The translations under genes and the position numbers were made by a program. The notes beneath the pieces were generated by a model that saw nothing but the letters and a program-made list of their open reading frames with translations, did not search any database and was not told the DNA's origin. From Daphnia carinata (Eukaryota; Arthropoda; Branchiopoda; Diplostraca; Daphniidae): a DNA stretch of 64,000 bases. The stretch is from contig NC_081340.1 in the NCBI RefSeq assembly GCF_022539665.2, positions 7,439,357 to 7,503,356 of the forward strand, given 5' to 3'. Of this stretch, positions 36,055 to 47,900 are shown one piece after another. Each line of letters begins with the position of its first letter. Positions within the stretch are counted from its first letter, which is position 1.

Positions 36055-36751
36055 AACGTTCGGTGCAAAGGACGGACGGATTAAAAATGTATTTGTTGTA
36101 CAAAATAGTTAAATAAAAAAAAAAAAAAAAAGATTTGCGAATAAAGAACACCCATCCCCCTGTGAATCGCTATTTTGTGTAAAATGCAGCATTACACACC
36201 TGAATAGTTCTTCCCATTTAATTCGATTTTTTTTTTCTTTCTTTTGAAATCTTCGACAGGTTACAAACGCGGTGGTAACGGTTAAGTAACAAAAAAAGAG
36301 AAGAAAAAAAAACAGGAGGAGAGGAAAGGTAAAAAAAAAAAAAAATCTTTTTTTTTTTCGAGCGCGGAAGAAAAAAGGGCAAGAATCGCGACGTCCGTTC
36401 CAGTTCGGATATAACCGCGACGGCCAGCGCTTCCCCGCCTTCCACACCTCCTCAATTTTTTTTTTGTGTGTGTGTAAAATTTCAAAGATTTCCACGCTCT
36501 TCATCTCAACACAGAAAGAAAAGAATTCACATGAGACGGACGGACTATTATCTCATCTGGAATCAGTGCCAAGCAAAATTCTATCGTGGACCCAAAGGCA
36601 AAACGACGCGAAAAAGAAGCGCGAAATTCAAAGTGCACGTTACCGATAACAGATAACACTTGACAGTGTTCTTCGATTTCAAAGAGAAAATAACAAAAAC
36701 AAACACGACATTGAGTAACTTGCTTCTTCATTTGTTCTGGGACGACGGACC

Positions 36752-39700
36752 ATGAGGCTAGCCATCGTCTGCTTGATTGCGGTAAGTTTCTCTCAATTCT
36801 CGCTCTTTATATGGCAATGTCCCCGCTAGCTGTTAATTATTGGTAGACACAAATGAATGGAAAGGTCGTCTTTTAACGGCTTTCACCGTTCCTAAATAAC
36901 CCACCCCTCCACATCAACGTCCCATCCAATGGTGATTTATGGAATATTTCTTATTGGGAACACCAACCCTTAAGGCTACGATTCGCATTTGTTATTTGTA
37001 GGTTAAAAACAATTTTCTGCAACACGAAAATGAAGAAAAAATAGATAAATAAATTTAGATGAACATAGTTTTGTATCCGGATTGGATAAAAAGAGAGAGA
37101 GAGAGAGAGGATTTCTAAGAGTGGGATACACACATGAACCAATGTCGTGATACGTTTGTGTGTGTGGCTTTTTTTTTTTTTTTTCTTCTTCTGTTTCTCA
37201 ATACGACTCCGGCCATTATTCACCGACCCTTCTTGTGAAATTGAAACAAAAAAAAAAAAAGAGAAGAAACAAGACACAAAAATGTAGAGAACGACGACTG
37301 GAGGAATGAGAGAGGTTAGGGCGATCGAATCAATCTGTTTGTTTATTCCTTAGTAGGAATTTTTTTATCAATGACCTTTGGCTAAGGAAAGAAAATTCTT
37401 TCAAACGGTGTCTTATAGGAACACACAACGACCCCTTCTTCTCCTTTGGAGAAGAAAAAAAACCCCATCATTTTAAACTTTTCTTTCTTTGTTTGTTGTT
37501 TCAAAAATAATCGTTTCTCTTCGTGCATGTGAAACAGAGAAAACGAGGCATAAAAAAGAGGCGGTTCTTTCTTATTTTTTTTTTTTTTCGGGAAAACCAA
37601 AAAAAAAAATAAATAAATAAATAATAAAGAAGAAGAACAAGACACGCAAACTGAAACGCAGTGAAATGTGATCGAGCCCAGTTGACTGGAACAAATGGTC
37701 ACGACACCCTGTAAATAATTACGCTATCCGGTGTTATGAATTGTGTTTGTCTCTTCTCGCAGCCTCTCTCTCTCTCTCTCTCTGGCTCAAATATGAACAA
37801 AAGAAGTGGAGAAGAGAAATAAATAAAAAAATTAAAAATAGAAGATAAGAGAGAGCTCCTAGAAATGTTCAACAAAAAAAAAAGAAAAACAAAAAAATTT
37901 CTTTTGATTTCTAGTCCTATCACAACAACAAACTCTTTCTGCCATAGACGCGCGTGAAGGACGCGGGCACAAACAACTGCAACAACTTGTTCTGCCCCCC
38001 CCCCCCGTCGGCAGAAGCCAAGATCTTCTGGGAAAAGAAACAAAAAAGGAAAACGTCGTCTTTCTTTTTTTTTTTTTTTTTTCGTCTTGTTGACTCAAGT
38101 GACAAAATTTTACATCCCCCGTAGAGAGAGAAAGAGAGAGAGAAACTAATAGAAATAGCAGCGGTGGATGATGCCCGTTTTGCATTCCAACTGGTCATCC
38201 TTGCCACTTAGTTGAAGAAAGGTGATGGCGCGAGCAGCACGCGGGTCTTCTTTCCTTTTTCTTTAAAAATAAAAACACAACAAAAAAAAAAAAAATAAAA
38301 AAAAAAAAAAAACCCGTTTCCTTTATTTAGACGAAAAACGGCGGCTGTCCCGAATGGAACCGCGCGTGTGCGAAATTATTCACGGGCTTTGCAGACATTT
38401 TTCACGCTTTTTCCCTTCAAAGAATGATATAGTGACGATCGTCGTGTGTAAATAAAAGGGTAAACATTCCGTACCACCTGCGAGATACACAACAAACGTC
38501 CTTAAACATAGCTATATTCTTTTTTGGAAAAAGAAAAAAGAAAATGAGGTACTTGAGACTGCCCATCTGTCTCTCATTTAGATATCAAACGTGACATTCA
38601 TTCAGTTTTTGATTACCTCTAAAAAAATTATAGCCAAACAATTTTTTTTGAACAATAAGAAAAACATTTCAAACGTTTTTTTTTTTTAAGTCCAGGATAC
38701 GCTTTATTGAAAAAAAATTATTTTTTTTTTTACGAAATGTGTGTCGTTCACACCCCATGAGGTATGAACTAGTAGCTTATGGTTCCCCCCCTTCTCCCAT
38801 CTCTCTGTGTCTAGCCGCACTTCAACACATCATCACCAATGACTTGACAATCAGCCCTTACCTCCACAGGTTGCCCCCATCAAAAAAAAAAAAAAAAAAG
38901 TTGGGAAGATAAAAATAAAAAATACATGACAACATGGAGTCCATGTTTCTTTGTGTCTGTTTGTATATACACGAAGGCCGTTGTGTTTGCATGTGTCCAG
39001 GAATAGACACTTTGTTGTACCTTACTCGAATGAAAAAGGAGAGAAAAGAATTGAATCTTCATCGTGGGATCGTCACCCCTCCCATCCATCATCCAATTCT
39101 TGCTAAAAAAAAAAAAAAAAAAAAAACTCGGTTGTTTTCTTTACCGAATAAAAATAGAATTAAAAAGAAAAAAAACTTGCTGACGGCTGATAATCAATTT
39201 GTTATTGTCATTCAGGCAATCATGCTCGTCACTGCGGCCGTTGCCAGATCTTCTACTAGTCACAAAGAGGGGAAACGTCATCATCAACAACAGCAGCAGC
39301 AACAGCAACAGCAGCAGCCACAAGCTATCGATCTGATGAGGCAGCTGGATCGCAGCTGGAACAACATTTCGACGTAAGTTTCTATTATTATAAAAAAACC
39401 CAATTTTTTTTTTGTTTCTTTTGACGTCATGGAAATAATAATAACATCCCCCCCCCCCTCTAAAAAAAAAATGAAGCGAAAAAATAAATAAATCTTTACG
39501 ATATCCCGTCATGTGTGTGTGTGTGGTTTAAAGAGAGTTATGTGGTCGGGTCACACACAGACACATAGACGATGGTATATCTATTTTCCATCTTGAGCTT
39601 ATAAGAGAATTGAATTCTCTTCTTTATATATAAAAAAAAAAAAAAAAAAAAAGGTACAACGCTTTGTTTCTTTTTCTCATTGTTTTCTTCCTTCGGGAGA

Positions 39701-40871
39701 ACACAAAAAAAAAAGAAGGAAAGAATGTGTCCCACAAAAAAAAAAAAAACCATTGCCCCCAAAAAGCGCGTCTAAAAATGTTTGGCTGTGTCCTCCGTCA
39801 CAGCATATGCGAGTCCAGGTGATAATTGACCGGCTGGTAGCGCCTTTAAAGAATGAAGAGGACAACAACATACAAAAAGAAAAAAGGACCGTTTTTTTTC
39901 CTCTTAAAGGGGGGTGGAGGTTGTTCGACAGAGAAGGGGAGATGGATACAGACGTCACTAACACGGGCGGCATAATTGACGGACAGCACCTCTCGCCGAC
40001 GTTACAGACGGACACACACAAGTGTCGCCGCCATTTCCTGGCGCGCTATTCTCCCTTATTCAAAAAAAAAAACATTTAAAAAATCTTTTTTTTTTTTTCA
40101 AATTGGATTCCAAAACGGTCGTACGCAGACACCCACATAGTTCAATTCACTTCATCCTCTTTTCTTTTTTACCGATTTATTATTCCGTGACATCTTTTCT
40201 TGAAGAATTCCTGAGGCGCGCTTACCCCCATCTAGCGGAGATACTCGACAAATGTGGCTTTTTTCTAATTTTCTTTTTTTTTAAACGAAAATATTTTCAG
40301 GTTTCCTATCATTGGTGAAGAGGGCATCACGCAAAGCATAGCGCCTCAACCAACCACCACCAGGGTTAACGGAGGTGGTAAAAAGAAGAAAAGCAGTGGT
40401 GCAAAAAACAAACAAGAATGGGACAAAAAGCACAAACGGAAGATGGCCTCGCTTCAAACAATGGCCGAACAAGATCGTCGACTCTCTCTCATGCACCTGC
40501 CCAGGCTGCCTGCCGCCACACCGACGTCTGCCCGATTCGCGGAACAGAAAAGCCAAGCGACCGGCCTGGAATGCTGCCCGACCGTTGTGGAAATGGTTCA
40601 ACCGAGTGGCGGAACCAACATGGAAGGGCACGTAGTCGAATTGTACCGGCACGGAGATCTCGACCAGAGGATCTACGAGCATTCGTGCAGGCCGGATGTG
40701 CTCAACCAGCCATGCCGTTTCGTCGAAAAGCTTTTGCGTCCTCTTTCACGATGCGTCCAGCAATTCTCCTTCACCTACGCCGTCGTTTCCGACCATCCAG
40801 CCGGCAACGAATGGAGACTAGACTACATTCGAATCCGCAACGGATGCGCCTGCGAGATCCAACCGCCCTAG
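36752..40871 (+). CDS. Neurotrophin-like secreted cystine-knot ligand (NGF/Spatzle superfamily)
   Basis: Three exons (36752-36781, 39216-39373, 40301-40871) encode 252 residues. Exons 1 and 2 build a signal peptide (MRLAIVCLIA joined to AIMLVTAAVA). A pro-region follows with 11 consecutive Gln (34-44) and a basic KKHKRK stretch (105-110) that could be a convertase site. The C-terminal domain has Cys at 154, 155, 192, 201, 214, 245 and 247. Apart from the doubled first Cys, the order and spacing follow the six knot cysteines of NGF (gaps 42, 9, 11, 27, 1 there; 36-37, 8, 12, 30, 1 here). EWRLDYIRIRNGCACEI resembles the NGF C-terminal WRFIRIDTACVC. Neurotrophins are dimeric ligands of Trk and p75NTR. 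A Daphnia neurotrophin has been reported, and this gene is probably its counterpart. Spatzle, also a cystine knot, is the main alternative; the CxC ending with no Spatzle-type tail favours neurotrophin. Confidence 0.85.
39281..39319 (+). repeat. CAR (poly-Gln) repeat within the neurotrophin-like pro-region
   Basis: A mixed CAA/CAG run encoding 11 glutamines after two His codons. The mixed codons suggest selection for, or tolerance of, poly-Gln rather than recent slippage. Confidence 0.85.
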
Positions 40872-42482
40872 ACGCGAACAGCACGAAACCTTTGCAAAAT
40901 TGCTTTGCCCACGAGCAAACCATTTTTTTGTTTATTTTATTCTTTCAAAGACGTGGAGAGCGATCAGCGAGACGCATCGTAAAAGTGGTGATGTCCTTTA
41001 ATCAATTACCTCGTCGCTGGTGATTACAGTCGCGAGCAAAAGATTGCAAAGTCGTCCATTATTCAGAAAAGTTTTATAGGGAAAACAAATAAGGAGTGTT
41101 CAAAAAAAAAAAAAGAAAGAAAGAAAGATGGTGCAAAAGTGTGGACACAATATAAATTCCAAAATGAATTGTAAAAGACGCACGAAACATGTCGATCATA
41201 TACTACTTCTACTCTTCAGTGTCCAGAAAAATTTAGGAACATTCTCTACGATATTTTCAGTCTATTCCAGACTTCTCAGTTTTTTCTTTTCATTCGTGTT
41301 GTACATATCTTTACTCTTCCCTTTTGTTCAAACAAAATTTAATGATATTCTTTCTTGGTTAATATTGATCTGGTGATTGCCAACACAAAACCAGTATCTA
41401 CTCCCATGAAAAAGATATGATTGTATGTATAACTAACTTTCATTTGTACTGACAAAAGAAATCAGTTTTTCTCATAAATGTGGATATTACACATCCTGTT
41501 AAAGTAAAAGATGAAGGCCCTCAATTTTAAAAAATGTAAGGATAATCGGTATATCCAGACCAAAAATACTTCCACACATGACATGAAAGAAGACTCAATC
41601 GTTCCACTTGCCAATGTAAGCTGCCACAAAATGGGAATGAAAGGAACCCAGAAGCTTATCAACTTGGTGTTTAGTAAACATGCCATAGCTTGCACGAAGT
41701 TCTAGCTAACACAATGACTCAGTGGTTCTGGTAACCATGAGCCAACATTGTAGAGAGAAGAGGTAATAAAATTGTTATCATCCTACCTTTGTGTTTCACA
41801 GCCAGATGTCTGCAATTGCAATTGAAGCAGTCAGAAGCTGGTTGTATGTCCTTGAAAACCACCACAGAGCTCATCTAATCTTTCCAGTTGTGATAATGTG
41901 AGGCCATCCGTTCCCAGCTGGTGAAGTTTCACATCAATAGAAGTTCAATTGCAATGTTTGTTTTGTAAGGAAAAGTAACAACACCAATGACTTACGCTCC
42001 TAACTTAGTTGAAAGATTACGTTGAGACGAGAAACTCGTAGCAAGTGTCTCAACGAATAAATAAACACATTTCTTGTTCGTGGAAGTGATAACGTAATCA
42101 CGACACAGGCGATACCAAAGGAACTTTCTCGAAAAAGGCATGTGAAAAAGGAATAGAATTTCCCGCCACCTTATCTATTTTGTGTTTTGTTGCCAGGTTG
42201 CACATCTTCCCCACATTTCAGATGAATGCGGAGTTGCCATAACTATAATAACTTCTCAAAGAGCACCGGGAATTCACGCTAAAGAGCTCTGGGAATTCCC
42301 GTTAAACTCTCCGGCTATCCTTGTGTTGGTTTTCTCCAAGCTACGATGCAACGTTTTGTCGGGAATTTTCTACAATGTAATAATCCTACCATAAAACAAA
42401 TGACAGACATTTTTAGATTACATTATACAATTTGCGCTTTAATCACCCTTACGACTAACTTGTAACAAAATTTTGATAGATC
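40872..42482. other. Intergenic, convergent 3' regions of the neurotrophin-like gene and SDR39U1
   Basis: No recognised exon. AATAAA at 41765-41770 is a possible poly(A) signal for the plus-strand gene. The open frame at 41511-41705 has no family resemblance. Confidence 0.5.
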
Positions 42483-43743
42483 TTAGCGTCCAATATTATT
42501 GCCTCGCAAATCATCTGTGTAAATCAAAGGGCTGAATTCTTGACAAGCTGAGCGAATGTCAGGGTAATTATATTCGAAACCTAATTCCAAGGTTCTCTGT
42601 GGTATAACTTTTTGACCTTCAGTTAACATTCGGGCTCTTTCGGAACCTAAAAGCATGTTGCATACAAACTCGGGAAGAGGGATAAGTGCCGGTCGCCAAA
42701 GGCTACCTCCAAAGGCTCTGGCAAACTCTTTTGACGTAATAAGATCGGGGGAAACCCCGTTCAAAACGCCCTCAACGTTTTCCTTCTCTATGGAGTAAAG
42801 GAAGAGTCTGGCGATATCATGGAGGTGAATCCAAGGTAAATACTGCTGACCAGATCCTACAGGCCCTCCCATACCAAAGAAAAATGGAAGGTAAAGTTGA
42901 GCAATCATTCCTCCTCTTCTTCCAAGAACAACACCTATTTGGTAATAAAACATTTTTGACGTAACACAGCGATTGAATATCAATGTTTGACCATTACTGA
43001 AGTACCGGAACGAATAATAACTTGGCGGGTACCGACATCAGCGGGCAATTTTGCAGCCAATTCCCAGTCTGTACACAGTTCAGCAAAGTAGTCACCTTTG
43101 CCTCCTTCTGAATGTTCAGTATATAGTTTGTTTGGATGAGGTGGATAATAGCCTAAATTTCAAACAGTTTGTAAATACTTATGTGGGAAATATTTCTAAG
43201 TATTACCAACTCCTGAAGTTGACACGAAGACACTTGGCTTAACATCTGCTTTTTCTATAGCCTTGGCAAGTGATAGAGTTGTGTTTATTCTGCTGGCATG
43301 AACAGTTTGTTCAAATCCAGAATTCCACCTTCGCTTCATATCCAAGATGTTTTGACCAGCAAGACTCACAACTGCTAATGTATTCTTCGGAAGACCATTT
43401 TGCTCCAATTCACTCCATGTCATTCTAAATGATCCGGGAATTCTAGAGACAATTACAACATCGTATCCACAGCTACATAAAAGATTTGATAGGGCTGTGC
43501 CTATAAAACCGCTTCCACCTCCTATTAAAGTAAAAACATATACCAGTTTCAAAATTGTCGTTATTACCTCTTATGTAACAAATGTAAGTAAAATGAATAT
43601 TTTGTAAATTTTACGTCACAAGGAAAGTAAGGAAGGGGACAAAAACCTTGTACTTCCCAGTTGTATTATTAAAGAATAAGAGTATCTAGAAAAATCAATT
43701 TGATTTGAATTAAATTACCGATAACAACAGTTTTGGCCGCCAT
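42483..43743 (-). CDS. SDR39U1: Epimerase-family short-chain dehydrogenase SDR39U1 (YfcH-type)
   Basis: Minus-strand exons 43743-43719, 43521-43207, 43152-43006 and 42934-42483 encode 312 residues, near the usual ~300. The protein begins MAAKTVVIGGGSGFIG, an extended-SDR Rossmann fold with the GxxGxxG NAD(P)-binding motif at 9-16. Further family features are VVSLAGQNI, SVFVSTSGVG before an intron, and GYYP starting the next exon (the catalytic Tyr neighbourhood of extended SDRs, although no clear YxxxK is visible). A C-terminal domain follows with LPWIHLHDIARLF and PLPEFVCNMLLGSERARMLTEGQKVIP, diagnostic of the YfcH/SDR39U1 family. The substrate is not established for the family. It shares a 174 bp promoter region head to head with MBD2/3. 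Confidence 0.93.
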
Positions 43744-43917
43744 TTATGGTACTTGTAGTCTGCTCGATTATTTTTCTTAGCGGCTTCTGCCACCTAGTGG
43801 TAAGATTCGTTACCATGTCACTTCTCTGTCAAATTTCGTCCGCGTCGCTTTAAGTCATAAAAAATCGGCTTTTACCCACTTCTCACTCCATTTCGAATGT
43901 ATATTTAGGTTTTGTAA
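43744..43917. promoter_or_regulatory. Bidirectional promoter region, SDR39U1 / MBD2/3
   Basis: Only 174 bp separate the two ATGs, which face away from each other, so both transcription starts must lie close by. The region contains one full CTCF-consensus site and no TATA box. Confidence 0.6.
43788..43800 (-). promoter_or_regulatory. CTCF-type motif
   Basis: TGCCACCTAGTGG fits the CTCF core consensus (CCASYAGRKGGCR, reverse strand YGCCMYCTRSTGG) at all 13 positions. It sits midway between two divergent start codons, a typical insulator/architectural location. Binding is inferred. Confidence 0.5.
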
Positions 43918-44949
43918 ATGTACAAAATGGCCAAAGTTGACAGGAAAAGGTTCGAATGCAATGCGTTACCCAAGGGTTGGACTCGAGAAGAAGTAGTAAG
44001 AAAGGCAGGTCTCTCGGCTGGAACGAAAGACATATTTTATTACAGGTACGTTTCGAAAAAGAACTTGTGTATGTATGTTGTTTTATTATGTTTGTTATTT
44101 TGCAGTCCAAATGGTAAAAAATTTCGAAGTAAGCCTCAGCTGGTACGTCACTTGGGTGATGCTGTTGATTTGACAACGTTTGACTACAAGACAGGAAAAA
44201 TCAATGCAATACTTTTAAGAAAGAATCGCAAGAAGGCTCAACCGGACTTGGCAAGGGGATTCCGTAATGATTTGTCTGTCACCCCACCAATCAGGCAAAC
44301 AGCCAGTATTTTTAAACAGCCTGTGACAATTATAAAATCACAAGAATGTAAAGTTCGCCATGAGTTGAAGCATGGACGCCAAGAGAAACCCAGACAGGTA
44401 CTTTTGATAACTGTTTTAGATGGTAGGTAAATGTGAGAACTAATTTATTTGTTTCACAGCTTTTTTGGGAGAAACGGTTAGAGAACCTCAAATTTTTTAA
44501 CTCTGGAAGTGAAGAGAATAGTCGCCTTCCTCCTTCCATCAAGCCAATTGGCCCTAATGTCAACTCTGACACAGCACTTCAAGTAGGACTCTTCTTGTTT
44601 GTGATTTGAGATAATGTCTATTAAGAAAGATGTGTTTTTTGTTTTGTTTTCCCAGTCGCTAGTGTCGTCTTTGCACACGGTCATCCAAGGAGTGTCGATA
44701 ACGGGGCAGACTGGATCGAAATCGGCCTTGGAAAAGAACGCCGGGGTGTTTCTCAACCCTGATCAGCCATTGGTTCAGGTATCCTATTACGTTTGCCATC
44801 ATTTGTTGTCATCATTTTGCAAGAACAGCATGTTTTTAACTTGTTGTGCTGTTTAGGGTCTTGTGATATCAGAGAGCGATATTCGCAAGCAAGAAGAAAG
44901 AGTTTTGTCTGCCCGCGTGAGACTCCAAGAAGCCCTCCGTTCGTTGTGA
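43918..44949 (+). CDS. MBD2/3: Methyl-CpG-binding domain protein MBD2/3 (NuRD subunit)
   Basis: Five exons (43918-44045, 44106-44397, 44460-44582, 44656-44778, 44857-44949) encode 252 residues. An intact MBD covers about 10-75 (GWTREEVVRKAGLSAG..DIFYYSPNGKKFRSKPQL..HLG). Next come RKNRKKAQP and a linker with the SVTPPIRQTASIFKQPVT segment, typical of the MBD2/3 region that binds histone-deacetylase/NuRD partners. The C-terminus has QPLVQ and a coiled coil (IRKQEERVLSARVRLQEALRSL) that in MBD2 pairs with p66/GATAD2. Length and order match MBD3. The methyl-C-contacting Tyr of MBD2 is Phe here (F40), as in mammalian MBD3. A second ATG at 43927 (M4) is an equally plausible start. The gene is divergent with SDR39U1. 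Confidence 0.95.
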
Positions 44950-47900
44950 TTTTCTTCGTGGTGAAATATATATAATTTTTTTTTTTGAATTTTCTCCTAG
45001 CACGAAAATCAAACCAGAAAAAAGAAAAAAAAAAAATACGTGATCACCCTTCTTCTATATGTCTCAAAGCCTCAACTTTATAATGATGTGTAATATCGTC
45101 TACCGCGTCCTTTCTGGGTGCGTGGTATTTTGTATTCCCCGACTAGTTTAACAACAACAACTCTTCATGTTCTAAATGACTCAAATACAAAAACAAAAAT
45201 CTGACTATTGACAATACGTTCTTATGAGATGACCCTTTGCGATGTACACGTCAAAGAGCCATCAAGGTCTCGCCATCGAAGAAATACAACTCTGGTGCTC
45301 TTCAAAAAAAAAGAAATAAAAGAAATTGATTTTTTTTCCTCTTGCTCGTGTAAGAGGGAGAGCTCATTACCGACGACGTGATAGCAACATAAAACAATTT
45401 CTCTTTCCTTCTCACGCGCATGTTGGCAGATGTGCACCCTCTATAGGGTCTCAAAGTCGAGACGAGGATTATTTGGTGAGACTTTACAAGAGGGACACGC
45501 TGCCCGACTGGAAATAGATTGAGACCCTACCGAAAAGATACGGTATAAAACATCGACTATAAAGGTGAAGTCGGCAACGCACGTAGACTAGTGAAAATAT
45601 GGAAAAGAAGAACATAAATGTATTTCCAACGAAAGATAAATCATTTTATTTGGACTGTACGACAGCGTGACCAGATAAAAGGCAATGACTGAATCAACAC
45701 TAGCGTTGGTGGACATTTTAATTAAAGAAAAAATAAAAATGAAAGGATTTTAAAGAAAAAAGGTGAATAGATATCGACCCGGATTTATGACACATCTACG
45801 ACGTATTAATAAAAAAATAGAAAAATAAATGGAGTCGCCGGAGGAAGGGATAAAGATGTACAATTTTTTTCGTTTTACGAGTCAACGCGCATTTACCCGA
45901 CATTTTTCTCATTTGGCTGATCCTGCATTCGTGTCGCATCCGAGGACAAGTCAACTTTTATACGGTACTATACTACTACTAAGTGTGTGTGTATATATGA
46001 AGAGACACACACACACACACAATATATATCTATATTATTATCATTTTTCGTCGTAAATGTGTTCTTTGCGCATCACACACCCAAAACAGCGGAGGGATCG
46101 AGAACTGCCGAGATCAATACTTTTCGGCCGGCGCCGTTGGGGAGCGCAGCGGCGTCGCCCCTTTTTTTATTATTATTTTGTTTCCCTTTTCTTTTTTAAT
46201 TTTTTCCACATTTCTGGAATACTATTATTAATAGGTTGATGTCAGTTGTAAAAAAAAAAATTGATTATCAAGCCTAATTTTTTAAAACAATTTCTTATAC
46301 TAGTTTTAAAAAAATTATTAGTTATTTATTTTCAAGAAATGAGCATCAAAAACAAGGGGAAAAAGGGAAAAAAGCAGAGGAAAGGACCGGGACCAACAAC
46401 GACGGATCGGTTGCTGTAGTTATTTCTGGATGGAAGCTCAAAAGAAAAGACTTTACTGTAACCAGTAGCCAAGAAAATTCTAACCACACAAAAAAGGAGA
46501 GTAATGTAGGACGATCTCTTTCTATTTTTCTCTCTCATTTGCAATTGATTGATAGATAATAACAAAACAAAAAAAAGATGCGATCTGTTTTTTTTAAATA
46601 GCGTTCAGCCAAAAACAGTATTCTTTTTTAGCCGTGTGTGTGTGCCTGACAAACAGGGAAAAACGATTCAACACGGGTTGTCATGGCGACTGGACGCGTG
46701 TGTTGAATTCCAGCCAATGAGTCACGAGTCTTCTTCCAGACATACGCTAACAACAAACGGACCAACTGGACAGGACGTACACCCTATATTGTATGCACAT
46801 AGTGTTTTGCGGCACAGCACGACGTACCATCCGATAACGAAAATCCCGAAATGTGACTTGGTGCCGGTCCCGCCATCACTGTTTTCTCTGTGTGTACCCA
46901 ACAACTTTCCGGGTTTTTATTTTGGGAGGAAACATTACGAAAAAAGAATAATAATAATAATAAATATGAACTTTGTAAAGGATGTCTGCGTATGAAAACT
47001 CGTTGATTAGATTGAACATGTTTTTTAAAGCTATAAACCAATGCGAGAAGCGTTTTGTTGGGCAAGCAAAGTGATGCTGCTTAAATATAGATGAGTTGTA
47101 CTACAGTCGAGCGTAATACTTGCCAGTGTGTACGTACACACACCTACTTTTGCCTGACTCTCAGAAAATAAAAAAGGGACGCAGAGAACCAATAGCGAAG
47201 GATATTTTCATCCCTTAAATGAGATTAAGGGACAGCCGGTAAAGAGAAAAGTCTGTTGTCTACAAGTTCGGTGAGGGGGGGGAGTTTACATGTCCGAGTT
47301 TCTTTCGTGAGCAACGTTGAAAACTATTTCGTTTTCAAATCGAAGACTGAATGAATCCACGCACACACATATATATATATATTTTTTCAATACGAAAATA
47401 TGTCGATCGTGCGACAAGACGATATTATTCAACCAACCCTAACTCATCTCCCTTGACAACACGGATATATGCGCTAGATCCGAGGCTTCCGCTGTGTGCT
47501 GCAGTGGTGCCCCTTTTCTCTTCGGGTCGATAAATCAATAAAGGGAGGCATCGTCCCTTTCTGCAGTCAACGGATCAATACCAACCAGGATAGGAAGTTT
47601 CTTTTGGTTCCGGCCCGTCTGTACGAAAAGTTGGCCTCCAAATGAAAGTTGAAAAAAAAAAACTGGAGCGAAAACAACGGTGAAAGATAATTGAGACAGA
47701 AGATCGTGGCTAAGTACTCTGTATTGGCCAAGTTACATGAAAAATACATTAAGCGAGCGAAAAAAAATACCGAAAAAATAGTATAGAAAACTAGAACTTC
47801 ACAAAAAAAAAGACTCTGGATATTTTTGTATTTTACGAAAAAAAGGTGGTGTTTTCTCTGGTTTACCCGATTTCGATTCGCTGTTTGTCCGTTTTAAAAT

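Noticed and set aside
36752-40871. Spatzle (Toll ligand) as the identity of the cystine-knot gene
   Set aside because: Cysteine spacing and the terminal WRxxxIRI..CxC fit NGF better. Not fully excluded because the two families are related and the doubled first Cys gives seven, as in Spatzle.
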